A stretch of 64,000 nt of DNA from Kalymmatonema hyalinum WJT4-NPBG1. GTDB lineage: Bacteria > Cyanobacteriota > Cyanobacteriia > Cyanobacteriales > Nostocaceae. The stretch lies in assembly GCA_019359075.1 (NCBI GenBank), contig JAHHIB010000004.1, forward strand, positions 62,001 to 126,000. The letters run 5' to 3'. Both the position numbers and the translations under genes were made by a program. Shown here piece by piece: positions 8,280 through 16,185 of this stretch (position 1 is the first letter of the stretch; each line of letters opens with the position of its first letter). The notes beneath the pieces are model-generated. The model made no database searches, was not told the DNA's origin, and saw nothing but the letters and a program-made list of their open reading frames with translations.

Positions 8280-9515
8280 ATGAGTACCGTCCAAACAAAG
8301 TTTGAAGCTACTAAAACCGCTTTTCACGTAGAAGCTTACGAGAAAATTGAGTACAGCTTGATTTATGTTAATGGAGTTTTCGCAATCGAAAATGCAGAAT
8401 TAGCACAAGTTTACAAAGATTTTGGACGCTGCTTAGCTGTTGTAGATGAAAATGTGTATAAGCATTACGGCAGTCAAATTCAGCAGTATTTCAAGCATTA
8501 CGGCATTGACCTGACGGTTTTTGGGATCACCATCACTGAGCCAAACAAAACGATTGAATCGTTCGAGAAGATTATCGATGCTTTCGCTGAATTTAACCTG
8601 GTACGCAAAGAACCAGTGCTAGTGGTTGGTGGTGGACTGATTACAGATGTCGCAGGTTTCGCCTGTTCTACTTACCGCCGCAGTAGCAACTACATTCGCA
8701 TTCCAACGACTCTGATCGGATTGATTGATGCGAGTGTTGCCATTAAGGTAGCAGTGAACCACAAGAAGCTGAAAAACCGCCTTGGTGCTTATCACGCTTC
8801 GCGAAATGTTTTCCTAGATTTCTCATTGCTGGGTACTTTGCCAACAGCGCAAATCCGTAATGGTATGGCGGAACTGGTAAAAATTTCAGTGGTTGCCAAC
8901 AAAGAGGTTTTCGATTTGTTGGAGAAGTATGGGGAAGAACTACTGCATACACACTTTGGCAACATTGACGCAACGCCAGAAATCAAGGATGTAGCGCATC
9001 GGGTGACTTACGAGTCTATCAAAACCATGTTGGAGTTGGAAGTTCCCAACCTACACGAGTTAGACTTAGACCGCGTCATTGCCTACGGTCATACTTGGAG
9101 TCCAACTCTAGAACTTGCTCCTCGCGTGCCTATTTATCACGGTCATGCAGTCAATATTGACATGGCATTATCTGCGACAATTGCTGCAGGGCGAGGCTAC
9201 ATAACCACAGAAGAACGCGATCGCATTCTTGGTCTGATGAGCCGTATCGGTCTTGCCCTCGACCATCCCCTCTTAGACGAAGAACTTGCCTGGTATGCTA
9301 CCCAATCGATTACCCTAACACGAGACGGTCTGCTACGAGCCGCTATGCCCAGACCGATTGGAAGTTGTTTCTTTGTCAATGATTTAACTCGCGATGAACT
9401 AGCAGCAGCATTATCAGAACATAAGCATCTGTGCAAAACCTACCCCCGTGGCGGAGATGGTGTAGAACAGTACCCAGACGCTCATCAGCCAGAACTTGTC
9501 GGGAGTGAAATGTAA
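8280..9515 (+). CDS. mysA: Desmethyl-4-deoxygadusol synthase (MAA step 1)
   Basis: 411 residues from ATG 8280; the frame is open to a GTG at 8202, but MysA proteins start at MSTVQ-like sequences. It belongs to the sugar-phosphate cyclase family (dehydroquinate-synthase fold) and cyclises sedoheptulose 7-phosphate to desmethyl-4-deoxygadusol using NAD+ and a divalent metal. Visible: VVGGGLITD (115-123) for NAD binding, [13 protein letters not shown] (141-153), GMAELVK (195-201), and the metal-ligand histidines in AYGHTW (H271) and YHGHAVN (H287/H289). Its TAA overlaps the mysB ATG by one base, so the two are coupled. Confidence 0.95.
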   Translation: MSTVQTKFEATKTAFHVEAYEKIEYSLIYVNGVFAIENAELAQVYKDFGRCLAVVDENVYKHYGSQIQQYFKHYGIDLTVFGITITEPNKTIESFEKIIDAFAEFNLVRKEPVLVVGGGLITDVAGFACSTYRRSSNYIRIPTTLIGLIDASVAIKVAVNHKKLKNRLGAYHASRNVFLDFSLLGTLPTAQIRNGMAELVKISVVANKEVFDLLEKYGEELLHTHFGNIDATPEIKDVAHRVTYESIKTMLELEVPNLHELDLDRVIAYGHTWSPTLELAPRVPIYHGHAVNIDMALSATIAAGRGYITTEERDRILGLMSRIGLALDHPLLDEELAWYATQSITLTRDGLLRAAMPRPIGSCFFVNDLTRDELAAALSEHKHLCKTYPRGGDGVEQYPDAHQPELVGSEM

Positions 9516-10345
9516 TGTCTCAAGTTGTCGAAAAGCCAAGCGCTAGACCTGTTACGCCGTTAGGGATTTTAGCTAAGCAGCTAGAAACCATTTTGCAGAC
9601 ATTAAATCAGCAAACATCTGATGAGCTACTAGCTAACCTCAATCAAGCATGGCTTTTGGCAGCAGGTCTAGACCCTTACTTAGAAGAATGTACCACCCGT
9701 GAATCACCAGCCCTAGCAGCGCTAGCTCAAAAAACGGCTCAGGAAGGTTGGAGTCAAAGGTTCCACGAGGGAGCTACTGTGCGAGAACTAGAGCAGGAAA
9801 TGCTCTCTGGGCACGTGGAAGGACAAACCCTAAAGATGTTTATCCACATGACCAAAGCTAGAAAAGTGCTGGAAGTTGGTATGTTCACTGGCTATTCTGC
9901 ATTAGCGATGGCGGAAGCTTTACCGCCAGATGGAGAACTCGTCGCCTGTGAAGTAGATCCATACACCGCAGAGTTCGCGCAAGCTGCCTTCCGGGAATCT
10001 CCCCACGGCGCAAAAATTCGTGTGGAAGTGGGTGCAGCACTGGAAACTCTGGAAAAACTGTCAACAGTGGGAGAGTCATTTGACTTTGTATTTATTGATG
10101 CAGATAAGCGCGAGTATGTCAAGTACTTTCAAACCCTGCTGGATAAAGATTTGCTAATTCCTGGCGGGTTTCTCTGCGTGGATAACACTCTACTTCAAGG
10201 ACAAGTTTATCTGTCCACTTCTAACCGCACTCCCAACGGCGAGGCTATTGCTCAGTTTAACCGCGTTGTCGCCACCGACGCGCGTGTAGAACAGGTATTG
10301 TTGCCACTGCGAGATGGCTTAACCATTATCCGACGATTACCGTAG
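9515..10345 (+). CDS. mysB: O-methyltransferase, 4-deoxygadusol formation (MAA step 2)
   Basis: 276 residues. A SAM-dependent class I methyltransferase of the caffeoyl-CoA/catechol O-methyltransferase type, it methylates the MysA product to 4-deoxygadusol. Motif I is VLEVGMFTGYSAL (118-130). The acidic SAM-ribose residue follows in ACEVDPYTAEFA. FDFVFIDADKREY (189-201) and GFLCVDNTLLQG carry the metal-site acidic residues of this subfamily. The helical N-terminal extension (1-110) is usual for MysB. It starts inside the mysA stop codon. The 226-bp gap before mysC holds a large palindrome. Confidence 0.95.
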   Translation: MSQVVEKPSARPVTPLGILAKQLETILQTLNQQTSDELLANLNQAWLLAAGLDPYLEECTTRESPALAALAQKTAQEGWSQRFHEGATVRELEQEMLSGHVEGQTLKMFIHMTKARKVLEVGMFTGYSALAMAEALPPDGELVACEVDPYTAEFAQAAFRESPHGAKIRVEVGAALETLEKLSTVGESFDFVFIDADKREYVKYFQTLLDKDLLIPGGFLCVDNTLLQGQVYLSTSNRTPNGEAIAQFNRVVATDARVEQVLLPLRDGLTIIRRLP

Positions 10346-10509
10346 CTGTCATACATCTAACCTGCACCGGTGCAGGAGAGAACTCAGAATTCAGAGTCAC
10401 CGAGAGCCGCACTTATATTGTTCCCTTTTTCTTACTTCACAGATCTGAGTTCTGAGTTCTTCAACGAGTCACTACTGTCATGACACTAAGCGACAATTCC
10501 AGGCAGTTG

Positions 10510-10554
10510 AATTCGTAGTTTCGCAATTTTTCAAAAGTTGCGAAACTACGAATT
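10510..10554. promoter_or_regulatory. 17-bp perfect inverted repeat between mysB and mysC
   Basis: The left arm 10510-10526 (AATTCGTAGTTTCGCAA) and right arm 10538-10554 are exact complements around an 11-base centre that itself nearly pairs. The right arm ends 17 bases before the mysC ATG, so the structure could affect read-through or translation of mysC. There is no U-run, so a simple terminator is unlikely; a transposon-derived palindrome is the alternative. Confidence 0.7.
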
Positions 10555-10571
10555 ATGAATTAGGAATTATC

Positions 10572-11969
10572 ATGGCACAATCTCTTCCCTTATCATCCAC
10601 TAGACAGCTAAGATCACCAATTTCTTTGGTAGCGCACCTTAAGGTTCTGTTTCAGAACCTCGGCACCTTGATAATACTGTTGTTGGTCATGCCTATCAAC
10701 GTAGCTGTAGTTCTGGTATCTCTGCTTTGGAGTCCCTTGAGCCGTCTTTTCCGTTCCCAGCAAGCCGTAGCCGCACACCCTAAAAATATCCTGATTAGCG
10801 GTGGCAAAATGACGAAAACGCTGCAGCTTGCTCGTTCCTTTCACGCGGCGGGACACAGAGTTGTTTTGGTAGAAACTCATAAATACTGGTTATCGGGACA
10901 TCGGTTTTCTCGTGCAGTTTCTCGCTTTTACACAACTCCCACCCCACAGTATGAGCCACAAGCTTATATCCAAGCTTTACTAGACATCGTCAAGAAAGAA
11001 AAAATTGATGTCTACGTTCCTGTCACCAGTCCAGTTGGTAGCTACTACGACTCCCTAGCCAAGCCTGCGCTATCACCCTACTGCGAAGTTTTTCACTTTG
11101 ACGCTGATATCACCCAGATGCTGGATGACAAATTTGCATTCAGCGAAAAAGCAAGAGCGCTCTTGCTATCAGTTCCCAAATCTTTCAAAATTACCAACCC
11201 CGAACAAGTCCTGAATTTTGACTTTTCCCAAGAAACGCGCAAGTATATTCTCAAAAGCATTCCCTACGACTCAGTACACCGCTTAAATTTAACCAAGTTA
11301 CCTTGCGATACTCCCGAGGAAACAGCAGCATTTGTCAAAAGTTTGCCAATAAGTCCAGAAAAACCCTGGATTATGCAAGAGTTTATTCCTGGTAAGGAAT
11401 TTTGCACTCACAGCACAGTGAGAAATGGAGAATTACGGCTGCACTGCTGTTGCGAATCTTCTGCGTTCCAAGTCAATTACGAAAATGTAGAAAACCCTAA
11501 AATTCAGGAATGGGTGACACATTTTGTTAAGGAACTAAAACTGAGTGGACAAATTTCCTTCGATTTTATCCAAGCAGAGGATGGGACAGTTTACGCTATT
11601 GAATGTAACCCCCGAACGCATTCAGCAATTACGATGTTTTACAACCATCCGCAAGTTGCAGATGCGTATCTGAGGCAAGAACCTCTTGGGAAACCTCAAG
11701 AACCACTACCAAACAGCAAGCCTACATACTGGACATATCACGAAGTCTGGCGATTAACTGGTATTCGTTCGTTTGCTCAACTGCAAAGTTGGATACGCAA
11801 TTTTTTACGAGGTACGGATGCTATTTACAAGCTGGATGATCCTCTGCCTTTTCTGATGGTACACCACTGGCAAATTCCCTTGCTTTTGCTGAATAATATG
11901 CGGCAATTCAAAGGCTGGATAAGAATAGATTTTAATATTGGTAAACTTGTGGAAATGGGTGGCGATTGA
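10572..11969 (+). CDS. mysC: ATP-grasp mycosporine-glycine synthase (MAA step 3)
   Basis: 465 residues. An ATP-grasp ligase, it phosphorylates 4-deoxygadusol and couples glycine to give mycosporine-glycine. A hydrophobic segment at about 31-54 (LGTLIILLLVMPINVAVVLV) is usual for MysC. The Rossmann-like start ILISGGKMTKTLQLARSF (73-90) is followed by the ATP-grasp core with WIMQEFIPGKEF and the metal-binding AIECNPRTHS. Same order as mysA-mysB. No mysD (D-Ala-D-Ala-ligase-like) or intact mysE follows in this window, so conversion to di-substituted MAAs such as shinorine is not encoded here; an NRPS relic lies downstream. Confidence 0.95.
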   Translation: MAQSLPLSSTRQLRSPISLVAHLKVLFQNLGTLIILLLVMPINVAVVLVSLLWSPLSRLFRSQQAVAAHPKNILISGGKMTKTLQLARSFHAAGHRVVLVETHKYWLSGHRFSRAVSRFYTTPTPQYEPQAYIQALLDIVKKEKIDVYVPVTSPVGSYYDSLAKPALSPYCEVFHFDADITQMLDDKFAFSEKARALLLSVPKSFKITNPEQVLNFDFSQETRKYILKSIPYDSVHRLNLTKLPCDTPEETAAFVKSLPISPEKPWIMQEFIPGKEFCTHSTVRNGELRLHCCCESSAFQVNYENVENPKIQEWVTHFVKELKLSGQISFDFIQAEDGTVYAIECNPRTHSAITMFYNHPQVADAYLRQEPLGKPQEPLPNSKPTYWTYHEVWRLTGIRSFAQLQSWIRNFLRGTDAIYKLDDPLPFLMVHHWQIPLLLLNNMRQFKGWIRIDFNIGKLVEMGGD

Positions 11970-12151
11970 ACTCGGGAAGAAATTTGATGAAATGACAAAT
12001 AAACGCAGAGAAGCACAGATAATTCATTAGTAAATAAGAGTGCAAAGGTCAATTGGATGAAAATGAAACCACAGATTGACACAGATGAACACTAGTTATT
12101 TATCTGTGTTCATCTGTGGTTATAAATATTCATTAATAATGCTTTTTTAGG

Positions 12152-12542
12152 CAACTACAGCTGAATTCCCAACAAAGCCATCCTCCCATCTGCCAGGTAG
12201 GATTGACTTACCAGAATTTAGATCAGCTCGATTTCCTCTCAACTTTGTTTGGTGAAACAAATTCTTCTGTTTCCTACTATGAGATTTTAGAGCAAAAAGC
12301 TGAATTTGACTAAGGCAACTTATTCCTATGTAAGAAAGCCGTATCCTGGAAAAGCGACAGCCTTTAGAGCGCGTGAGAAACATATTATCGCACCAGACCC
12401 CACTTTAGTTTGGGTGGAGTTATTCTCTATAATGGCAGCACCAGAAATAGAAATTATTGATGTTCCCGGTAGCCATTACTCGTTTATTTTGGAACCGAAT
12501 GTTCAGGTTTTGGCAGAACGATTGAAAACGCGATTAAATTGA
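12152..12542 (+). pseudogene. NRPS relic: end of a condensation domain joined to end of a thioesterase
   Basis: Two reading frames abut at about 12305-12311. The first (12152-12310) reads SHPPICQVGLTYQNLD and YYEILEQKAEFD, matching the late condensation-domain pattern in which PLFQV-like and QN sequences are followed by AEFDL. The second (from TTG 12306 to the stop at 12542) reads YVRKPYPGKATAFRA, PDPTLVW and VPGSHYSFILEPNVQVLAERL, the C-terminal strand and catalytic-histidine region (GSH) of NRPS thioesterases. Everything between (adenylation, carrier, most of the thioesterase) is missing, so one large internal deletion is implied. Its position after mysC suggests a lost MAA-type NRPS (mysE-like), although characterised mysE lacks a condensation domain. 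Confidence 0.6.
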
Positions 12543-12598
12543 CGCTTCCCATTCCACACTCACTACCCCACCCCCAACCCCTCCCCCTCCGGGTATCT

Positions 12599-12745
12599 CC
12601 TTCGCAGACGCTGCGCGTTGGCGGAGCCTGCGCTTTGCGCTTACGCCAGTCGCCTACGGCGGGAAACCCCTTCGGGTTCGCCAGTTGCCTGCGGAGGGAA
12701 ACCCTCCTTCAGCACTGGTCTCACCGCCTGCAGCGCTGGACTCAC
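12599..12745. repeat. GC-rich interspersed repeat cluster
   Basis: Short palindromic modules (GCTTACGCCAGT, GCGGGAAACCC, GGTTCGCCAGTTGCC, GGAGGGAAACCCTCC) run head to tail. About 70 bp (12660-12730) recur almost unchanged at 33890-33961, and related modules occur at 48044-48320, 49497-49565 and 60440-60665. They resemble the mosaic interspersed repeats of large Nostocales genomes. The open frames over them are not genes. Confidence 0.6.
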
Positions 12746-12788
12746 CGCAAGCGAGGAGGGGAAAAGCAGGTTCCGAACTCACATTGTC

Positions 12789-13655
12789 TTAATCTTGAAT
12801 TTCTAACTGGTAATGCTGGTATAGGGCGATGAGTTTGTCTTTAAAACGTTGACGCACACTTTGTGGTGATACAATCACGCAGTCTGGTGCATATCGCAAC
12901 ACTTCTCGGATAAACCAAAATGTACTGGATACGCGCCTGACGACTCGCCGGACTCGCTCTCGATCTGGCAACCATTCATTTGTCACATCCTCAGATTTGG
13001 CTTGATAAGCAAATGCCAAACCATGTAGTAGATGCATTTCCACTAAGATTTCATCCAATTTTGAAAGCCAATTACCAGAAATTGGTGAAATAGTTGCGTC
13101 TGTGATCCGGTCTAAGCGTAAACTCCAGTTATGTTGCAGTTCCTCTACATCCTGATTTCCTGTTGTCTGTTCGCACCAACAATCAAGATACTTGCGTTCT
13201 TCATGATGAGTCATTTGAGCATAGCGGACTGTGAAACTCCACAAGCGCTCTGCTGCATCTTGATAGGATAACTGAAAAGGTTGCTGGCGGCGGATATAGC
13301 CTTCAATCTCGAACCGCCAAGCCGGAGGCAGATTTTCTTGAAACCGTTCTATCTCCTTTCGCAGAGGTGATGATAACTCGCTGCGTTCCAACAGCAATTT
13401 AGCAATCACTTGGGCATCTTCAATGTGTCCCGCATCGCTCAATGCACGGACAGCTTTGACTAGAGCTTTGATACGCGGTTCTGTCCAATCATTGTTGGGC
13501 GCGATTGAGAGTTGACGACGGGCGATCGCCTCTACCAACTTGGAAATATTCGGGCGATCGCCCCACATCATACCAAGTTCACAAGCAAGCTTCTCCAATT
13601 CGGCTTTGTCCTGTTCTCTCAACGATAGGGTAATAGACTGACCTTTACGACTCAT
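12789..13655 (-). CDS. WYL-domain regulator of the type I-D cas locus
   Basis: 288 residues. The N-terminus (QSITLSLREQDKAELEKLAC) looks like a ribbon-helix-helix DNA-binding segment. The middle has the WYL core pattern (FQLSYQDAAERLWSFTVRYA, HHEERKYLDCWCEQ, HNWSLRLDRI), and the C-terminal extension ends FWFIREVLRYAPDCVIVSP. WYL proteins bind nucleic-acid-type ligands; Sll7009 of Synechocystis is a WYL regulator of a I-D CRISPR locus. The gene is divergent from cas3 across 100 bp, where repeated CGGACA half-sites lie. A role as repressor of cas3 is a reasonable inference, with binding sites untested. Confidence 0.85.
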   Translation of the reverse strand: MSRKGQSITLSLREQDKAELEKLACELGMMWGDRPNISKLVEAIARRQLSIAPNNDWTEPRIKALVKAVRALSDAGHIEDAQVIAKLLLERSELSSPLRKEIERFQENLPPAWRFEIEGYIRRQQPFQLSYQDAAERLWSFTVRYAQMTHHEERKYLDCWCEQTTGNQDVEELQHNWSLRLDRITDATISPISGNWLSKLDEILVEMHLLHGLAFAYQAKSEDVTNEWLPDRERVRRVVRRVSSTFWFIREVLRYAPDCVIVSPQSVRQRFKDKLIALYQHYQLEIQD

Positions 13656-13664
13656 GAAAATATA

Positions 13665-13762
13665 CGGACACTTTTATACTGTTACCTCTTGCCAATCCTT
13701 ATTTTGAGTGCCATGATGGAAAACAACAACCGTTTACGGACAGTTTTTTAAGTATATGTCCG
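13665..13762. promoter_or_regulatory. Divergent WYL/cas3 promoter with CGGACA half-sites
   Basis: CGGACA occurs at 13665-13670 and 13737-13742. The latter pairs with TGTCCG (13757-13762) across the cas3 start codon, forming an inverted repeat with a 14-bp centre. The context TACGGACA(C/G)TTTT is shared by the first two sites. These are candidate operators for the divergent WYL regulator; that is inference from position and symmetry. Confidence 0.45.
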
Positions 13763-15933
13763 ACTACAGAATTACTCTCAAACCAGTTTATTCTCAGACT
13801 GTTCCCACACCAGAGGGCTTGAAGTTACCCGATGGCTGGTTATTGGTTTGGCATCAAGCACAGACATTAAAAGCTTTGCATGACCCAGATATTGAAGTGG
13901 TATTTAACACCGCTATGACGGGTGATGGCAAAAGCTTGGCTGCTTATTTAAATGTGCTTCAAGGAGAATGTTCTGCCATTGGACTTTACCCAACGAACGA
14001 ACTTGCTCGTGACCAAGAAACGCAGATTAGAGGATATATTGAACAATTTCAACCGACAAATGATCCACGTGTCGTGCGACTTTCAGGACCGGAGTTAGAA
14101 ATTTATGCGGAAAACGAAGGTTTGAGAAAAGGAGCAGCAATTGCCACTCGCACCAATCAATCTGAAGTTGTTCTCAGCAACCCTGACATCTGGCACTATT
14201 TACATCGAGGTGCCTATCTCACTTGCGGTGATAGCCCTGATAAACTTTGGGGACGGATAGACAAAGACTTCGACCTATTCATTTTTGATGAATTTCATGT
14301 TTCCCAAGCCCCACAAATCGTCAGCACAATTAATACAATGTTGCTGATTCGTTGCACGAATCGACGCAAGAAATTTTTGTTTCTTTCAGCTACACCCGAG
14401 AAACAGTTAATTGAGCGATTAGAAAAAGCAGGATTCCGCTGTCAGCTAATTAATCCTATTGAAGAAAATAAGTACGAATTTCCCGATACACCAGAACAAG
14501 GACTGCAACTTCAAGCAAAGGGATGGCGGCAGGTATCACGAACAATAACGCTAAATTTTATTCCTTTGGAACTAACGGTTAAAGCTTCTGAAACCTGGGT
14601 AAGAGAAAATAGTCATTTGATATTATCTCAGTTTCAGCAGTATCCAGGGAGTAAGGGTGCAATTATCCTCAACTCAATTGCAGCAGTGAAGCGCCTCACG
14701 CCTTTTTTTAGGGAAATTTTACAGCCTTATGGTTTGATAGTAGGAGAAAATACAGGTCTATCTGCCAAAGGAGAAAAGGAGCGAAGTCTTGCTGCTGACT
14801 TGGTTCTTGGTACCAGCACTATTGATGTTGGCGTAGATTTCAAAATTAATTTCTTAATTTTTGAATCGTCGGATGCGGGTAACTTTATCCAACGCTTGGG
14901 ACGCTTGGGAAGACATGACGGTTATCACAAAGACAGTCAGTTCATCAAGTTTGAGACATTTACCGCTTTTGCTCTTGTTCCTAACTTTTTGGTAGAACGC
15001 TTGTTTCAGGGAAAGCCTGCACCTTTAGAAATCAATGGTATTTACGATCGCCCTTTCTTTCAAGACAAAATTAAGGAGTTTTATCGGCAAATCAATGATT
15101 TTCAAGGATACTATCGTCGTTGGGGTGCAGTGCAATCATTTAGGCTGTATTACCAGTTGAGCGATCGCACCATTAAACAACAGTATGCACAAAGCCGCGA
15201 GAAGTTTCGAGAAGCCTGTGAACAAGTTTTTGACACAAACCTGAAGTCTGTAGCAGGACATATTAAAGGATGGGCAGATGAGTGGCGACACTTGTCTGGC
15301 AAGAAAGAGGGAAACCCAATTGCTGAGGATGCTTCTAGTTTCCGAGGTTCCAGTCCTTTGCTATGTGGATTGTACGATGTAACCGAAGCAAACGAGGCAG
15401 AAAGGTTTAAAACTTATGATTTACCTGGAATTCTAGGAAATCTAGAAATTGAACTGTGGACGGAAGCAGCTTTTGGGCGATCGCTTAAAGAAACTGCACA
15501 ACGCACAGGACAACCCATCCCCAAAGGGAGATTTGCACACTGTCTAGCATTTATGAAGTTGCACTCGTACCGTGAGGAACGGTTGAACTGGAAGTTTACC
15601 TATTCTGGTGATTTGCAACCTGTTGGTGATGCATGGAAAGTTCAAGTCTTGACTGGCGTTGAAATTTGGCAACCCGAAAACCGCTGGGCTGGGGAAATTA
15701 ACAAACGTTTGAAGAATGAGGGTTTGGTTGGTTACGTGATTCGTCGTCCGGTGTCGGAAGTGCGGATGCGGCTACGGCTACCTATGCACTTTCAGATTTA
15801 TCCAATTAGCGATCAGTACAGCTTTCATGATGCAACTGCACCGTATTCTATAGCGTTTGGTCAGTCAGCGCTGCTGCTGGATACGCTTGCTAGTTGGTTT
15901 AAAGGACAAGGAGGAGAGATATGGGTTGCTTGA
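13756..15933 (+). CDS. cas3: Type I-D Cas3' helicase
   Basis: 725 residues. A superfamily-2 helicase that unwinds target DNA after Cascade binding. Motif I is NTAMTGDGKS (51-60), motif II is DEFH (178-181), motif III is LSATPE (210-215), motif V is in TSTIDVGVDF and motif VI is QRLGRLGRH. There is no HD nuclease domain, as expected in I-D, where the HD domain sits in Cas10d. The start at 13756 lies inside a CGGACA/TGTCCG inverted repeat. The next base after its stop begins a degenerate, oppositely oriented CRISPR repeat, so cas3 is separated from the effector operon by the guide-like element described below. Confidence 0.93.
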   Translation: MSDYRITLKPVYSQTVPTPEGLKLPDGWLLVWHQAQTLKALHDPDIEVVFNTAMTGDGKSLAAYLNVLQGECSAIGLYPTNELARDQETQIRGYIEQFQPTNDPRVVRLSGPELEIYAENEGLRKGAAIATRTNQSEVVLSNPDIWHYLHRGAYLTCGDSPDKLWGRIDKDFDLFIFDEFHVSQAPQIVSTINTMLLIRCTNRRKKFLFLSATPEKQLIERLEKAGFRCQLINPIEENKYEFPDTPEQGLQLQAKGWRQVSRTITLNFIPLELTVKASETWVRENSHLILSQFQQYPGSKGAIILNSIAAVKRLTPFFREILQPYGLIVGENTGLSAKGEKERSLAADLVLGTSTIDVGVDFKINFLIFESSDAGNFIQRLGRLGRHDGYHKDSQFIKFETFTAFALVPNFLVERLFQGKPAPLEINGIYDRPFFQDKIKEFYRQINDFQGYYRRWGAVQSFRLYYQLSDRTIKQQYAQSREKFREACEQVFDTNLKSVAGHIKGWADEWRHLSGKKEGNPIAEDASSFRGSSPLLCGLYDVTEANEAERFKTYDLPGILGNLEIELWTEAAFGRSLKETAQRTGQPIPKGRFAHCLAFMKLHSYREERLNWKFTYSGDLQPVGDAWKVQVLTGVEIWQPENRWAGEINKRLKNEGLVGYVIRRPVSEVRMRLRLPMHFQIYPISDQYSFHDATAPYSIAFGQSALLLDTLASWFKGQGGEIWVA

Positions 15934-15934
15934 G

Positions 15935-16051
15935 GTTTTAATCCCTGATAGGGATTCCGTTAGCTTGCACAAGATGCAAGAAAGAGGGCATAAATTCACT
16001 ATTGAGTAGCTCGTGTTTCAATCCCTGATAGGGATTTGTACTCACTTGAAT
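15935..16051 (-). CRISPR. Degenerate two-repeat mini-array (CreR/CreA-like guide candidate)
   Basis: Two degenerate copies of the local 37-bp repeat lie at 16051-16015 and 15971-15935 when read on the minus strand. Both keep the stem-loop AATCCCTATCAGGGATT. The first ends with the intact 5'-handle sequence ATTGAAAC, the second with the altered ATTAAAAC. The 15 distal bases are diverged from the better-preserved repeat at 38815-38851. The 43-bp spacer (16014-15972) begins ACGAGCTACTCAATA. This matches the + strand at 16119-16133 (14 of 15; mismatch only at position 6) immediately after GTT, a I-D-type PAM. The match begins exactly at the repeat boundary. Guide-type regulation of the adjacent operon is the inferred role. 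Confidence 0.75.
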
Positions 16052-16080
16052 AGTTTCAAGGAAATTGCCCTCCAAACAAG

Positions 16081-16089
16081 AGTATAGCA
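16081..16089 (-). promoter_or_regulatory. Extended -10 promoter of the mini-array
   Basis: Minus strand TGC-TATACT (16089-16081) is a good extended -10 element. It lies 30 bp upstream of the first degenerate repeat, leaving a short leader. No strong -35 is seen (the region reads AATGTC), which an extended -10 can tolerate. Confidence 0.5.
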
Positions 16090-16099
16090 GAAGGAGAGG

Positions 16100-16128
16100 T
16101 TGCGACATTAATATGGTTACGAGATACT
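16100..16128 (+). promoter_or_regulatory. Putative promoter of the cas effector operon
   Basis: TTGCGA (16100-16105), a 17-bp spacer and GATACT (16123-16128) form a plausible sigma-70-type promoter about 60 bp upstream of the first gene (16186). The genes from 16186 to 22513 are closely spaced on one strand (gaps 2-55 bp), so it could serve them all. The -10 lies within the sequence matched by the mini-array spacer. Confidence 0.5.
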
Positions 16129-16166
16129 CAATAAATAACTCTACTATTTTTAGTACTTCGTAACCA
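16114..16166. repeat. Inverted repeat over the operon promoter
   Basis: TGGTTACGA (16114-16122) and TCGTAACCA (16158-16166) are perfect complements, and after a 2-base mismatch TACT (16125-16128) pairs with AGTA (16152-16155). The right arm, read on the minus strand, again gives GTT-ACGA-N2-TACT, a weaker second copy of the protospacer-like site in opposite orientation. Confidence 0.6.
16116..16133 (+). promoter_or_regulatory. GTT PAM plus protospacer-like match to the mini-array spacer
   Basis: GTT (16116-16118) followed by ACGAGATACTCAATA (16119-16133). It is identical to spacer positions 1-5 and 7-15, and position 6 differs (A here, C in the spacer). After position 15 the identity stops, so full cleavage would not be expected. 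The site covers the candidate -10 box of the effector operon. Confidence 0.7.
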
Positions 16167-16185
16167 CATAAAAGGAAAACTCCTA

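Noticed and set aside
12539..12832. 97-codon ORF after the NRPS relic
   Set aside because: It covers GC-rich interspersed repeats shared with other intergenic sites; no coding signature.
15972..16133. Explaining the spacer-promoter match as a simple inverted repeat/hairpin
   Set aside because: Kept as an alternative but not preferred: the match begins exactly at the repeat boundary, is adjacent to a GTT PAM, and its only mismatch is at guide position 6, all of which a random inverted repeat would not predict.
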